Source: Duganella flavida
GTDB taxonomy: Bacteria; Pseudomonadota; Gammaproteobacteria; Burkholderiales; Burkholderiaceae_D
Assembly (NCBI RefSeq): GCF_009857445.1
Contig: NZ_WWCN01000003.1
Coordinates: 248,001-312,000 of the forward strand
Reading direction: 5' to 3'
Length of the DNA stretch: 64,000 nucleotides
Both the position numbers and the translations under genes were made by a program. Each line of letters opens with the position of its first letter. Position 1 is the stretch's first letter. The notes beneath the pieces are model-generated. The model saw only the letters and a program-made list of their open reading frames with translations. It did no database searches and had not been told where the DNA came from. Shown here piece by piece: positions 1 through 12,473 of the stretch.

Positions 1-53
1 GGCGATTCTTCAGGAATATTGTGTCCCTATCCGATCAATTATACAAACTAAAT

Positions 54-1163
54 ATGATTCAGAACATCGAAGTCATCCTCGCCGACGTGCCGACCATCCG
101 TCCGCACAAGCTCTCAGTCGCGACGATGAATACGCAAACGCTGGTGCTGGTGCGCGTAGTTTGCGCTGACGGCGTCGAAGGCTGGGGCGAGGCCACCACC
201 ATCGGTGGTTTGAACTACGGCGAAGAGAGCCCGGAAAGCATCAAGGTCAATATCGACACCCACATCGCGCCTCTGCTCATCGGCATGGAAGCGAGCCAGG
301 TGGCGAAGGCGATGGCCAAGATCCGCAAGATCATTCAAGGCAATCGCTTCGCCAAATGCGCCATCGAGACCGCGTTGCTGGATGCGCAGGCGCGCCGCCT
401 CGGCATCCCGCTCAGCGAGTTACTCGGCGGCCGCGTTCGCGATGCGCTGCCGGTGGCATGGACGCTGGCCAGCGGCTATACCGCCAAGGACATCGCGGAA
501 GCGGAGACCATGCTGGAAAAGCGCCGCCACCGCATTTTCAAGCTAAAAATCGGCGCGCGTCCGCTGGCCGAGGATGTGAAGCACGTGCTGGCGATTAAAA
601 AAGCGCTTGGCGATGCGGTCAGCGTGCGCGTGGACGTGAACCAGGCGTGGAGTGAACTGGAAGCGGTGCAAGGCATCGCCGCACTGGAAGCCGGCGGCGT
701 TGATCTGATCGAGCAGCCGGTACGTGCCGAGAATATGGCAGCGATGGCGCGCCTCGCGCAGCGCTACGCAGTTTCCATCATGGCCGACGAAGCGCTACAC
801 GGCCCACAGGATGCGCTGGCGTTCGCGAATGCTTCGGCGGCCGACGTCTTCGCGGTGAAGATCACCCAGTCCGGCGGCCTGATTCCAGCGGCGCAGGTAG
901 CGACGGTGGCGCAGCTGTCCGGCGTGAGCCTGTACGGCGGCACCATGCTCGAAGGCGGGATAGGCACGGCGGCATCGGCCCACCTGTTCTCGACCTTCGC
1001 CGATCTTTCAGCCGGCACCGAGCTGTTTGGACCGCTGCTGCTGACCGAGGAAGTGCTGCAAACGCCGCTGGTCTACAAGGACTTCATGCTGCACGTGCCG
1101 ACCGGGCCTGGCCTCGGCGTCGACATCGACATGGACAAACTGGCGCGCCTGCGCCGCAAATAA
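54..1163 (+). CDS. catB: muconate cycloisomerase
   Basis: Cytoplasmic cycloisomerase that turns cis,cis-muconate into muconolactone in the catechol branch of the beta-ketoadipate pathway. The 369-aa product has the enolase-superfamily layout of this family: a KLK motif near residues 163-165, metal ligands D194 (VDVNQ), E220 (LIEQPV) and D245 (MADEA), and the second catalytic lysine near K269 (FAVKITQ). I chose the ATG at 54 because family members begin a few residues before the LADVPTIRPHKL segment; an in-frame GTG at 21 preceded by AGGA would add 11 residues. It is the first visible gene of an eight-gene operon and is followed 12 bases later by catC. Its promoter and any upstream regulator lie outside the window. 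Confidence 0.95.
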   Translation: MIQNIEVILADVPTIRPHKLSVATMNTQTLVLVRVVCADGVEGWGEATTIGGLNYGEESPESIKVNIDTHIAPLLIGMEASQVAKAMAKIRKIIQGNRFAKCAIETALLDAQARRLGIPLSELLGGRVRDALPVAWTLASGYTAKDIAEAETMLEKRRHRIFKLKIGARPLAEDVKHVLAIKKALGDAVSVRVDVNQAWSELEAVQGIAALEAGGVDLIEQPVRAENMAAMARLAQRYAVSIMADEALHGPQDALAFANASAADVFAVKITQSGGLIPAAQVATVAQLSGVSLYGGTMLEGGIGTAASAHLFSTFADLSAGTELFGPLLLTEEVLQTPLVYKDFMLHVPTGPGLGVDIDMDKLARLRRK

Positions 1164-1175
1164 AAGGAGATTGCC

Positions 1176-1466
1176 ATGCTATTCCACGTCCGCATGGATG
1201 TTCAACTGCCCCCGGCCATGCCGGTCGCGCAGGCCGATGAACTCAAGAAGAATGAACGCGAATTGGCGCAAAGCCTGCAACGCAGCGGCAAGTGGCGCCA
1301 CCTGTGGCGCATCGCCGGGCAGTACGCCAACTTCAGCGTGTTCGACGTCAACAGCGTCGACGAACTGCACGCGCTACTCACTTCGCTGCCGTTGTTCCCT
1401 TACATGAAAATCGAGATCAACCCAATGTGCCGGCATCCATCCTCTGTACGCGATACCGACGCTTAA
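1176..1466 (+). CDS. catC: muconolactone Delta-isomerase
   Basis: Small cytoplasmic isomerase converting muconolactone to 3-oxoadipate enol-lactone. The 96-aa length and the start MLFHVRMDV match the family, as do the conserved GKWRHLWRIAGQYAN segment and the C-terminal LPLFPYM. A clear ribosome site (AAAGGAGA) lies just before the ATG. It sits between catB and catA in one transcription unit. Confidence 0.95.
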   Translation: MLFHVRMDVQLPPAMPVAQADELKKNERELAQSLQRSGKWRHLWRIAGQYANFSVFDVNSVDELHALLTSLPLFPYMKIEINPMCRHPSSVRDTDA

Positions 1467-1491
1467 ATCCACAAACCTGAAGGAGACAAAA

Positions 1492-2412
1492 ATGAACCAT
1501 CAAGAAATCGACACCCTGGTAAAAAGCTGGATCATCGACAGCGCTACCGCCCCGGCCAATCCGCGCGTGCAGCAGGTAGTCGTTGGCCTGGTCAGCGCCT
1601 TGTGCAAGACCATCGAAGACCTCGACATTCAAGCCACCGAATTCTGGACCGGCCTCGAATACCTGCGTGAAGCCGGTGTACGCAATGAACTGGGTCTGCT
1701 GGCGCCGGGCCTCGGGCTGGAACGCTTCCTCGACATCCGCGCCGACGAAGCGGAAGCCAAGGCCGGCCTGACCGGCGGCACGCCACGCACCATCGAAGGC
1801 CCGCTGTACGTGGCTGGCGCTCCGGAGAGCAAAGGCTACGCGCGTCTCGACGATGGCACGGAAGTCGACAAGGCCGAAGTGCTGTTCATGCAAGGCACCG
1901 TGCGCGACGAACAAGGCAAGCCGCTGGCCAACGCCAAGGTCGAAGTCTGGCACTGCAACCTGATGGGCGGCTACTCGTTCTTCGACCAGACCCAGTCCGC
2001 ATTCAACCTGCGCCGCACCATCTACACCGACGGCGAGGGCCGCTACCAGTTCCGCAGCTTCCTGCCAGTCGGGTACAGCTGCCCGCCGGACGGCACCACC
2101 CAGCGCCTGTTGGACCAGCTGGGCCGCCACGGCCACCGTCCAGCGCACATTCACTTTTTCATCAGCGCCGAAGGCCAGCGCAAGCTGACCACCCAGATCA
2201 ACATCGATGGCGATGAATACCTGTGGGACGATTTCGCCTTCGCCAGCCGCGAAGGCCTGGTACCGGCCGTGCGTCACATCACCGATACGGCCAAGATCAG
2301 CGCCAAGGGTCTGGACCAGCCATACGCCGAAATCGACTTTGACTTTAGCTTGTACGCCGACCGCGATGCTGCACCGGCAGCAGAAGTTGAGCGCGTGCGC
2401 GCCGCTGCATAA
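1492..2412 (+). CDS. catA: catechol 1,2-dioxygenase
   Basis: Intradiol ring-cleavage dioxygenase converting catechol plus O2 to cis,cis-muconate with non-haem Fe(III). The 306-aa protein has the N-terminal helical dimerisation domain of CatA enzymes and all four expected iron ligands: tyrosines in MGGYSFFD and PVGYSCPP and two histidines in RPAHIHFF. It has an AAGGAGA ribosome site, and benA starts 11 bases after its stop, so catechol made by BenABCD is used by an enzyme from the same transcript. Confidence 0.96.
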   Translation: MNHQEIDTLVKSWIIDSATAPANPRVQQVVVGLVSALCKTIEDLDIQATEFWTGLEYLREAGVRNELGLLAPGLGLERFLDIRADEAEAKAGLTGGTPRTIEGPLYVAGAPESKGYARLDDGTEVDKAEVLFMQGTVRDEQGKPLANAKVEVWHCNLMGGYSFFDQTQSAFNLRRTIYTDGEGRYQFRSFLPVGYSCPPDGTTQRLLDQLGRHGHRPAHIHFFISAEGQRKLTTQINIDGDEYLWDDFAFASREGLVPAVRHITDTAKISAKGLDQPYAEIDFDFSLYADRDAAPAAEVERVRAAA

Positions 2413-2422
2413 GAGGGTGGCC

Positions 2423-3774
2423 ATGATCCCGATTCACAAAGCCAAGCCTTCCATCGACCAGTATCTGGTCGAAGACCACGAGAAAGGCGACTACCGCTTG
2501 CACCGCGCCGCCTTTACCGACCCTGAGCTGTTTGAACTGGAGATGAAGTACATCTTCGAGGGGAACTGGATCTACCTGGCCCACGAAAGCCAGGTCCCGA
2601 ACAATAACGATTACTACACGACGCACATTGGCCGCCAGCCGGTCTTCATCGCGCGTAATCGTCAGGGCGAGCTGAATGCTTTCATCAACGCCTGCACCCA
2701 TCGCGGTGCGCAGTTGTGCCGCCATAAACGCGGGAACAAGGCGACTTACACTTGCCCATTCCATGGTTGGACCTTCAACAACAACGGCAAGCTGCTGAAA
2801 GTGAAGGACCCGGAAGACGCAGGCTATCCGGACTGCTTCAACAAGGAAGGTTCGCACGACTTGAAAAAAGTGGCGCGCTTCGAGAGCTACAAAGGCTTTT
2901 TGTTCGGCAGCCTGAATGACGACGTGGCGCCGTTGGCCGAATTCCTGGGCGAGGCGGGCAAGATCATCGACATGATCGTCAACCAGTCTGCCGATGGTCT
3001 GGAAGTGCTGCGCGGCGCCTCGACCTACACTTTCGAAGGCAACTGGAAGCTGCAGGCGGAGAATGGCGCGGACGGCTACCATGTCTCGGCGGTGCACTGG
3101 AATTACGCGGCCACCACCAACCGCCGCAAGGAAGAAGCGGCGCGCGAAGACAAGATCAAGGCGATGGACGCTGGCAATTGGGGCAAGCAAGGCGGCGGTT
3201 TCTACGCTTTCGATCATGGCCACCTGCTGCTGTGGACCCAGTGGGCCAATCCACAGGACCGTCCCAACTATCCGCGCCGCGAGGAATACGCCAGCCAGTT
3301 CGGCGGCGCCACGGCGGACTGGATGATCGAACGCTCGCGCAATCTGTGCCTGTATCCGAACGTGTATTTGATGGACCAATTCGGCTCGCAAATCCGTCTG
3401 CTGCGGCCTATTTCGGTCGATAAGACCGAGGTGACGATTTACTGCATCGCGCCGAAAGGCGAATCCGACGAGGCGCGCGCACGCCGCATCCGCCAGTACG
3501 AAGACTTCTTCAACGTCAGCGGCATGGCAACGCCAGACGACCTGGAAGAATTCCGCGCCTGCCAGCAAGGCTACAAGGGCATCGCGCTGGAATGGAACGA
3601 TATGTGCCGAGGCTCCAAACACTGGGTGCAGGGTGCCGATGCAGCGGCGCGCGAGATCGGTCTCAATCCGCTGATGAGCGGCGTAAAGACCGAGGACGAA
3701 GGCCTCTACACCATCCAGCACCGCTACTGGCTGGACGTAATGAAGAAAGCCTTGAAAGCCGAAGGAGCTGCAGC

Positions 3775-3778
<4 letters not shown>
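2423..3778 (+). CDS. benA: benzoate 1,2-dioxygenase, large (alpha) subunit
   Basis: Catalytic subunit of the Rieske non-haem iron dioxygenase that makes the cis-diol of benzoate. The 451-aa protein carries the Rieske [2Fe-2S] ligands C91, H93, C111 and H114 (CTHRG and CPFHGW) and the mononuclear-iron histidines in the DGYHVSAVH segment. The reading frame is open further upstream into catA, but the ATG at 2423, 10 bases after the catA stop and after an AGAGGGTGG stretch, matches the family N-terminus. Its stop overlaps the benB start (ATGA). Anthranilate dioxygenase is a related alternative; the context favours benzoate. Confidence 0.93.
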
Positions 3779-6065
<2,287 letters not shown>

Positions 6066-6069
<4 letters not shown>

Positions 6070-6836
6070 TGCACTATCAAATTGACGGGCAGCGCGGCAA
6101 GCCATGGCTCATGTTTTCCAATTCGCTAGGCACGGACATGAGCATGTGGGATGCGCAGGTGGAGTACTTAAAGGATGATTTTCATATCCTGCGCTACGAC
6201 ACGCGCGGCCACGGCGGCTCGCCAGCGTCGCCCGGGCCGACCACGCTGGCCGCGTTGGGGCAGGATGTGCTCTCGCTGCTCGACCAACTGGATATCGAGC
6301 GAGTGCACTTCTGCGGCCTGTCCATGGGCGGTGCAATTGCGCAGTGGCTGGGCATTCATGCGCCGCAGCGGCTGGACAAGCTGGTGATCGCCAATTCCGC
6401 GCCGCGTATCGGCACACAGCAAGGATGGCTGGACCGCGCAGCACAAGTGCGGGAGACCGGACTGGATGGCGTGGCCGATGGCGCAGCAGGCCGATGGTTC
6501 ACACCGTCCTTCATCGCGCGCGAGCCACAGCGTGTGGCTTCGCTGGTCGCCAAACTGCGTGGAGGTAGCCCGCAAGGATATGCCAACTGCTGCGACGCAC
6601 TCGCCGCCGCCGACTTGCGTGCCGGCTTGTCGGCCATCACAACACCCACGCTGCTGATTGCCGGCGCCGGCGACCCAGTCACCACCACGAGCGACGCCGC
6701 TGCCATGCGTGAGCAAATCCGAGACGCCATCATGGTAACGCTGGACGCGTCCCACATTTCAAACATCGAGGCCGCAGCCGCATTCAATGTGGCACTCAGC
6801 GATTTCCTTTGTGGGCCGCCAGCAGACACTCACTGA
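6066..6836 (+). CDS. pcaD: 3-oxoadipate enol-lactonase
   Basis: Alpha/beta hydrolase opening 3-oxoadipate enol-lactone to 3-oxoadipate (also named catD in the catechol branch). The 256-aa sequence shows the nucleophile elbow GLSMGG near residue 84, an acid in AGAGDPV and a histidine in DASHISN. It overlaps the benD stop. It is the last gene of the run, so the operon encodes benzoate to 3-oxoadipate; the CoA transferase and thiolase for the last steps are not in the window. Its last 41 bases overlap the end of the convergent LysR gene. Confidence 0.92.
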
Positions 6837-7728
6837 AGGCGAGCGCCACGCGCGACGGACGTGGTGAGCCGCGCAGGATAGCGACAAAGTCGCAGTGGTA
6901 CTTGAACAGCGCCGGATGCACCGCGCGCATTTTTCCATCAGCGACAAAGCCGCGCGCGTAATGGTCCGGCAGGAAGCCGAGGTATTGACCGGACAGGATC
7001 AGCGTGGCGATCGACTCTTGGTCAAACCCGGTCGCCTTGCGCGGCAGCCGCACCTGCTGGCTGATTTCCATGTTCGGCGAGTGATAGCCCAGGCCCGCAA
7101 AATGGTATTCGCGGATACTGTCCCAATCCAGCCTGCTATTCCGCTTGCCAAACAAGGGATGCTGCACGCCGCAGTACAGCAGCATGGTTTCGTCAAACAG
7201 CGTGTGGTAGCTCAGGCTCTCCGAACTGCGGTGCGCCGGGATAATGCCGACCTGGTACTGCCCATCGATCACACCACGCTCGATCATGTTGATCGTCCCC
7301 ACGTGCAGGTTGAGCGACACTTCCGGCGCCCGCTCAGCAAACATGGCAATCGCCTCGTTGATCCGGCACGCCGGATTGCTGGCCGTCTTGTCGAACACCG
7401 CCACGTGTAGCTGGCCGCCCATGCGGCTGTGAATGTCATCGACGCTGGCGCGAAACGCATCCGCCGACGCCAGCAGCCGCTGCGTCTCTTCATAAATCCG
7501 CTCACCTTCCGCTGTCAGCGCGAACCCGGCGCGGCCACGGCTGCATAGAGTCAGTTTCAGCCGCTCTTCCAGATCCTTGATGTGCTTACTGACCGTCGAA
7601 ATCCCGATATTCAGTTCCAACCCGGCCGCCGCCATCCCGCCGCAATCGACCACGCTCCTGAACACCTGCAGCAAGCGGAAATCCATATCGCTCAACTGTC
7701 CCAGTACCGCCTTGGCTTTTACTTTCAT
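6796..7728 (-). CDS. LysR-family transcriptional regulator (probable regulator of the adjacent beta-alanine genes)
   Basis: DNA-binding transcriptional regulator of 310 aa with an N-terminal winged helix-turn-helix (about residues 15-75, containing GGMAAAGLELNIGISTVSKHI) and a C-terminal substrate-binding domain. It is divergent from the aminotransferase gene across a 95-base gap, the usual arrangement for a LysR protein and its target. In Pseudomonas a LysR regulator (BauR) controls beta-alanine catabolic genes of the same type, so a similar role is inferred. An alternative start is the methionine 14 codons in (MDFRLLQ). It could also act on the convergent benzoate operon, but position argues less for that. 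Confidence 0.85.
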   Translation of the reverse strand: MKVKAKAVLGQLSDMDFRLLQVFRSVVDCGGMAAAGLELNIGISTVSKHIKDLEERLKLTLCSRGRAGFALTAEGERIYEETQRLLASADAFRASVDDIHSRMGGQLHVAVFDKTASNPACRINEAIAMFAERAPEVSLNLHVGTINMIERGVIDGQYQVGIIPAHRSSESLSYHTLFDETMLLYCGVQHPLFGKRNSRLDWDSIREYHFAGLGYHSPNMEISQQVRLPRKATGFDQESIATLILSGQYLGFLPDHYARGFVADGKMRAVHPALFKYHCDFVAILRGSPRPSRVALAFSECLLAAHKGNR

Positions 7729-7823
7729 AAATCGCTAACTAAACATCGATAAGTTAATCACAATGAAAGTGAAATACTACCCTAGAATCGTCGCCAACCA
7801 TGTGTTTTTAACAGGAGAAGAAC
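7729..7823. promoter_or_regulatory. divergent promoter region between LysR regulator and aminotransferase
   Basis: An AT-rich 95-base intergenic region separates two divergent genes. It contains a weakly palindromic ATCGATAAGTTAATCA stretch of the kind LysR proteins bind, and an ACAGGAGAAG ribosome site before the aminotransferase ATG. No firm -35/-10 pair was identified; the regulatory role is inferred from gene layout. Confidence 0.5.
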
Positions 7824-9155
7824 ATGAAACACGGCGAATCGCGCACGGATGCCGCTTGGCTGGAAGCCCACTGGATGCCGTTTTCCGGCAACCGCAATTT
7901 CAAAGCTGATCCGCGCATCATCGTCGGCGCCAAGGGTGCCTACTACACCGACAATGACGGCCGCCAGATTTTCGACGGCCTGTCCGGCCTGTGGTGCAGC
8001 GGCCTTGGTCACGCCCATCCAAAGATCACCGAGGCAGTCAGCAAGCAGGTCGCCACGCTGGACTACGCGCCGGCCTTCCAGTTCGGCCATCCGCAATCGT
8101 TCGCGCTGGCCAATCGCTTGAAGGAACTGACGCCAGAGGGACTGGATTATGTATTCTTCACCGGCTCCGGCTCGGAATCGGCCGATACCTCGCTGAAGAT
8201 GGCGCGTGCTTACTGGCGCGCCAAGGGCCAGGCCAGCAAGACGCTGCTAATCGGCCGCGAAAAGGGCTACCACGGCGTCAATTTCGGTGGGATCTCGGTC
8301 GGCGGCATCGTCGGCAACCGCAAAATGTTCGGGCAGGGCGTGCAGGCCGATCATCTGCCACACACTCAGCTCAAGGAAAACGCCTTCTCGCGTGGTATGC
8401 CGCAGCACGGCGTGGAACTCGCCGACGAACTGCTGGATTTGATCGCGCTGCACGACGCCTCCAACATCGCCGCCGTCATCGTGGAGCCATTTTCAGGCTC
8501 TGCTGGGGTGGTGATTCCGCCGCAAGGTTACCTGCAACGCCTGCGCGAAATCTGCTCGGCCCACAATATCCTGCTGATTTTCGACGAAGTGATTACCGGC
8601 TTTGGCCGCGCTGGCGCCTACACGGCAGCCGAAGCATTTGGCGTTACGCCGGACATCATGAACGTGGCCAAGCAAGTCACCAACGGCGCGCAGCCGCTGG
8701 GCGCCGTGCTGGCGTCGAAAGAGATCTACGACACCTTCATGTCGAACGGCGGTCCTGACTACTTGGTCGAATTCGCACACGGCTACACCTATTCCGCACA
8801 TCCGGTGGCTTGCGCTGCCGGCTTGGCGGCACTGGATGCGCTGGTGAGCGAAAACATGATCGCGCGGGTCCAGGAGCTGGCGCCGCATTTCGAGCAAGCA
8901 GTCCACAGCCTCAAAGGCGAACGTCACATCACCGACATTCGCAACTACGGCCTGGCCGCTGGCTTCACCATCGCCGCAGTACCGGGGGAACCTGCGCGCC
9001 GCCCGTATGAAATCGCCATGAAGTGCTGGAAGAAGGGCTTCTACGTCCGCTACGGCGGCGATACCATCCAGCTGGCGCCGCCATTTATCTCGACCCGCGA
9101 GGAAATCGACCGTCTGGTCAGCGCGCTGGGCGAAGCCATCTACGAAACCGTTTGA
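7824..9155 (+). CDS. beta-alanine (omega-amino acid):pyruvate aminotransferase
   Basis: Class III PLP-dependent aminotransferase, 443 aa, transferring the amino group of beta-alanine or another omega-amino acid to pyruvate. Visible features are [12 protein letters not shown] near residue 55, the cofactor-phosphate region [14 protein letters not shown], the PLP-binding aspartate in [12 protein letters not shown] and the Schiff-base lysine in [12 protein letters not shown]. The semialdehyde-dehydrogenase gene follows after eight bases, so malonate semialdehyde formed here would pass directly to it. Exact substrate preference cannot be read from the sequence. Confidence 0.92.
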   Translation: MKHGESRTDAAWLEAHWMPFSGNRNFKADPRIIVGAKGAYYTDNDGRQIFDGLSGLWCSGLGHAHPKITEAVSKQVATLDYAPAFQFGHPQSFALANRLKELTPEGLDYVFFTGSGSESADTSLKMARAYWRAKGQASKTLLIGREKGYHGVNFGGISVGGIVGNRKMFGQGVQADHLPHTQLKENAFSRGMPQHGVELADELLDLIALHDASNIAAVIVEPFSGSAGVVIPPQGYLQRLREICSAHNILLIFDEVITGFGRAGAYTAAEAFGVTPDIMNVAKQVTNGAQPLGAVLASKEIYDTFMSNGGPDYLVEFAHGYTYSAHPVACAAGLAALDALVSENMIARVQELAPHFEQAVHSLKGERHITDIRNYGLAAGFTIAAVPGEPARRPYEIAMKCWKKGFYVRYGGDTIQLAPPFISTREEIDRLVSALGEAIYETV

Positions 9156-9163
9156 AAGAACTT

Positions 9164-10672
9164 ATGCCAAACCAGAATATCATCGGCCACCTGATCAATG
9201 GTCAGAACGTCCGCGAAGGCGGCCGCACGCAAGACGTCTTCAATCCTGCCACCGGCAAGGCTGAAAAAAGTGTACTGCTGGCTGACCAGCACACCGTGGA
9301 AGCGGCCATCGCATCTGCACAGGCGGCGTTCCCGGCTTGGCGCAACACGCCGCCGCTCAAGCGCGCCCGCGTGATGAGCAATTTGAAACATCTGCTGGAA
9401 AAACATGCTGACGCCATCTGCCAGCTGATTACCGCCGAACATGGCAAGGTGCTGAGCGACGCGATGGGCGAACTGCAGCGCGGCATCGAGAATATCGAAT
9501 ACGCCAGCTACGCGCCCGAACTCCTCAAGGGCGAGCACACGAAAAACGCTGGCCCGTCCATCGATTCGTGGAGCGAGATGCAGCCACTGGGCGTGGTCGC
9601 AGGCATCACGCCGTTCAATTTTCCGGCGATGGTGCCGCTGTGGATGTGGCCTCTCGCCATCGCTTGCGGCAATACCTTCGTGCTGAAACCATCCGAACGG
9701 GCGCCGTCGTCCACACTGCTGATCGCGCAACTGGCGCTGGAAGCCGGGCTGCCGCCGGGCGTACTGAATGTTGTCAACGGCGACAAGGTGGCGGTGGACA
9801 CGCTGCTCAACGACAAGCGCGTGCAAGCCGTCAGCTTTGTCGGCTCGACGCCGGTTGCCGAATACATTTACGCCACCGGCAGCGCGCAGGGCAAGCGGGT
9901 GCAGGCGCTGGGCGGCGCCAAGAATCACGCCATCGTCATGCCGGATGCAGACATTCCACAAGCCGTCAGCGCGTTGATGGGCGCGGCCTACGGCTCGTGC
10001 GGTGAGCGCTGCATGGCGATTCCGTTGCTGGTAGCAGTCGGCGACACTACTGCTGATGCGCTGATTGAAGGCCTCAAAACCGAAATCGCTAAAATGCGCG
10101 TCGGCCCGGGCACCGATTCGCTTAGCGATATGGGGCCGCTGGTCACGCGACAGCATTGCGACAAGGTGCGCGGCTATGTGGAGCAGGGCGTAGCTGAAGG
10201 CGCGAGGCTGGTGGTGGACGGCCGCAGCATCGTTCCGCCTTCCGGCTACGAAGACGGCTACTACCTCGGCCCGTGCCTGTTCGACCACGTCAAACCGGGC
10301 ATGCGCATTTATCAGGAAGAGATTTTCGGCCCGGTGCTGGGCGTGGTGCGTGTGGAATCGCTGCAGGAGGCAATGGACCTGATCGACGCCCACGAATTCG
10401 GCAACGGCACTTGCATCTTCACGCGCGACGGCGAGGCGGCGCGCTACTTCACCGACAGCATTCAAGTCGGCATGGTTGGCGTCAACGTGCCGCTGCCGGT
10501 ACCGGTGGCGTATCACTCGTTCGGCGGCTGGAAACGCTCCTTGTTTGGCGACCTCGGTGCCTACGGTCCAGATGGTGTGCGTTTCTATACGCGCCGCAAA
10601 ACCATCACCCAGCGCTGGCCGTCGGCAGGCGTGCGCGAAGGCGCGGTGTTCAGCTTCCCTTCAAGCCGCTAA
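9164..10672 (+). CDS. mmsA: CoA-acylating methylmalonate-semialdehyde / malonate-semialdehyde dehydrogenase
   Basis: NAD- and CoA-dependent dehydrogenase converting (methyl)malonate semialdehyde to propionyl- or acetyl-CoA. The 502-aa protein has aldehyde-dehydrogenase motifs: [32 protein letters not shown], and the catalytic cysteine in the family-specific GSCGERCMA. The ATG at 9164 is chosen over an open upstream extension because [14 protein letters not shown] matches the family start. Next to the aminotransferase it completes beta-alanine breakdown. Its stop overlaps the stop of the convergent membrane-protein gene. Confidence 0.94.
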   Translation: MPNQNIIGHLINGQNVREGGRTQDVFNPATGKAEKSVLLADQHTVEAAIASAQAAFPAWRNTPPLKRARVMSNLKHLLEKHADAICQLITAEHGKVLSDAMGELQRGIENIEYASYAPELLKGEHTKNAGPSIDSWSEMQPLGVVAGITPFNFPAMVPLWMWPLAIACGNTFVLKPSERAPSSTLLIAQLALEAGLPPGVLNVVNGDKVAVDTLLNDKRVQAVSFVGSTPVAEYIYATGSAQGKRVQALGGAKNHAIVMPDADIPQAVSALMGAAYGSCGERCMAIPLLVAVGDTTADALIEGLKTEIAKMRVGPGTDSLSDMGPLVTRQHCDKVRGYVEQGVAEGARLVVDGRSIVPPSGYEDGYYLGPCLFDHVKPGMRIYQEEIFGPVLGVVRVESLQEAMDLIDAHEFGNGTCIFTRDGEAARYFTDSIQVGMVGVNVPLPVPVAYHSFGGWKRSLFGDLGAYGPDGVRFYTRRKTITQRWPSAGVREGAVFSFPSSR

Positions 10673-11127
10673 GTGACCGAGCGCCGGCCCAGCACAACGT
10701 GCAGCACAAACAGGCCGGCGCCTGCAAGTCCAATAGTCCAGTGGACGATCGACCAGATCACGCGGTCGCCATCACCAGCTAAATAATAGAGGCCAAAGCC
10801 GCTGGCGATCAGCGTCACCATCAGAGCGATCATGCTCCAGCCGGTGACCAGATTGCGACCGGCTTTGATGGCGCGCCGGATGTGCGCATTCATCAGGCTA
10901 CCGAGGAAGAACAGAACGATCATCGCTGCGCCGCCATGCAGCTTCATGGCCAGCGGTTCCAGCGGATGAACCATTTCGCCGTATTCAGTCATGGGACGCA
11001 GGAAGTAGCGCGCAAGCAGCCACGTTGCGCCACTTAACAGCAGTGCGGCCAAACTCACGTAAATGGCGCGGCGGTGCCAACGCTCCAGGCGCAGGTTGAT
11101 GTGGGGACGGTGACGATGGGTGTGCAT
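10669..11127 (-). CDS. small four-helix membrane protein, cytochrome b561-like
   Basis: A 152-aa integral membrane protein with a basic, histidine-rich N-terminus and four hydrophobic segments (about residues 22-42, 62-82, 95-117 and 126-147). Histidines in helices 2 and 4 ([21 protein letters not shown]) could ligate haem as in cytochrome b561-type electron carriers. It is the last gene of the minus-strand flavin operon, three bases after apbE, and may carry electrons from the inner membrane to the flavoprotein. The haem assignment is inferred from histidine placement. Confidence 0.7.
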   Translation of the reverse strand: MHTHRHRPHINLRLERWHRRAIYVSLAALLLSGATWLLARYFLRPMTEYGEMVHPLEPLAMKLHGGAAMIVLFFLGSLMNAHIRRAIKAGRNLVTGWSMIALMVTLIASGFGLYYLAGDGDRVIWSIVHWTIGLAGAGLFVLHVVLGRRSVT

Positions 11128-11130
11128 GGA

Positions 11131-11940
11131 TCAAATTATAAACGCGCTAGCCTGCCACTGCGACAGCGCCGGATGGCGGACATCCAGGCTAACCAGTACC
11201 ACTTTGGTCAGCGCATCGGCATTCGCGCAGCAGGGCGCGCGTACTGACACGCTGGCGGTGCCAGTCATGGATGCCCCACTACGCCCATCAACCAGCGCGC
11301 TAACCTGTTGACCTTCGAACTCTCGCTGCGAGAAATAGCTGGCGGAGGTGGCAAAGGATTCATTTCGCAGCAGCAGTTGCGTATGCGTCCGCTGCGGATT
11401 TCGTGGATCGCGCACCGATACCGGCCAATCACGGTCGCCAAACACACGCAAGTCGCCACCCGCGTTGACGCAGCCTGTCGTGACGTCGCCTTGCAGCAGC
11501 GCCGCCACAGCCAGATCCACAGCATAGCCTTTGGCGACGCCGCCTGCATCGATCCAGCCATTGCGCAGCTTGCGCACCGTATCGTGTTCCAGGCATTGGA
11601 AGACTGCCTGCTGCGGTTCATAAGCCGGAGCAGCGCTTGCGGGCGCAGGCAGCACACGCCAGCCAGCGAGGCGCGGTGCGCAGGCCAAGTTGAATATCCC
11701 GTCCGACGCTGCCTGCATTTGGGTAGCCAGGTGCAGCACCTGCCATGTGTGCGGATGCAAGCGCAGGCAAGCACCAACCGGTGCGCGATTGAAGCGGGAG
11801 ATGTCGCTATCGGCATCGTGAAAACTCATTAGCCGATGCACCAGCGCGACCGCCTCGAAAGCAGGCGCGAAGGCCTCGTACTCGCAATCGGCGGCGATAC
11901 TCACCACCGTCCCGAGCCAGGGCTGCGCGCGCTGTTTCAT
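11131..11940 (-). CDS. apbE: ApbE-family FMN transferase
   Basis: FAD:protein FMN transferase that attaches FMN through a phosphoester bond to a threonine of extracytoplasmic flavoproteins. The 269-aa protein shows the family motifs LGTVVSI near the start, MSFHDADSDISRFN, the WIDAGGVAKGYAVD nucleotide-binding segment, and NAGGDLRVFGD. The ATG at 11940 overlaps the stop of the FMN-binding protein gene (ATGA); the open frame upstream is only shadow coding. Adjacency to its probable substrate is strong evidence for function. I see no clear signal peptide. Confidence 0.93.
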   Translation of the reverse strand: MKQRAQPWLGTVVSIAADCEYEAFAPAFEAVALVHRLMSFHDADSDISRFNRAPVGACLRLHPHTWQVLHLATQMQAASDGIFNLACAPRLAGWRVLPAPASAAPAYEPQQAVFQCLEHDTVRKLRNGWIDAGGVAKGYAVDLAVAALLQGDVTTGCVNAGGDLRVFGDRDWPVSVRDPRNPQRTHTQLLLRNESFATSASYFSQREFEGQQVSALVDGRSGASMTGTASVSVRAPCCANADALTKVVLVSLDVRHPALSQWQASAFII

Positions 11941-12473
11941 TTTTTTAGCGCCACTTGCGCAATGGCTGCGATGCGGCGCACGCCATCCGTCAGGTGGGTG
12001 CATGACAAGGTGGCGCCGCTGATATTGGCGACGCCTTCGCCGATGGACAAGCCACCACCACTGGCGGTCTTGCCAACAAACTGGCGGCGCCATGCAGGCA
12101 GCCGAATCTCGCCGCCGTGGCTTTCGCGATACGTGAGTATTTCCACCTGCCGCACGCTGGCATCCGGATTGAGGCCAACCGCATACGAAATCAGTTCAAA
12201 CTTCCCGATCACATCGTCCAGCACCATATAGCCCAGCAGCTTGTCGCCACTGTATGCGCCGATGACGCGCCAGTTGACTGAGCGGGCCTGCAAGCCGGCC
12301 AGCTTCTCAACCTGCTGCATCTGCGGCAGCGTCAGTGCCAGCTCCTGCGGGCGATACGAAGACGCATCCGGGAACATCAACTTGAGCGCCTGGTCAGCAC
12401 TCAGATACTGCGCAGCGTGGACCGGCAGGCACGCCAGGCCTGCCGCCAGCGGAATGCAATGCTGGTAACGCAT
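11937..12473 (-). CDS. exported FMN-binding-domain protein (covalent flavoprotein)
   Basis: A 178-aa protein with an N-terminal signal peptide (cleavage probable after PVHA, residue 20) and a C-terminal FMN-binding domain of the NqrC/RnfG type. The motif SGATLS places the likely flavinylated threonine at residue 155, matching the ApbE target motif. It overlaps porin and apbE genes at both ends. It probably acts as a periplasmic one- or two-electron carrier between a membrane cytochrome and an extracytoplasmic acceptor. Confidence 0.9.
   Translation of the reverse strand: MRYQHCIPLAAGLACLPVHAAQYLSADQALKLMFPDASSYRPQELALTLPQMQQVEKLAGLQARSVNWRVIGAYSGDKLLGYMVLDDVIGKFELISYAVGLNPDASVRQVEILTYRESHGGEIRLPAWRRQFVGKTASGGGLSIGEGVANISGATLSCTHLTDGVRRIAAIAQVALKK

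Noticed and set aside
1417..3721. Long minus-strand open frames opposite catA and benA (335 and 458 codons)
   Set aside because: Shadow frames caused by high third-position GC; their plus-strand partners have full catalytic motifs and overlapping operon structure.
9140..10516. 458-codon minus-strand frame opposite mmsA
   Set aside because: Shadow of the dehydrogenase gene; no recognisable protein motifs.
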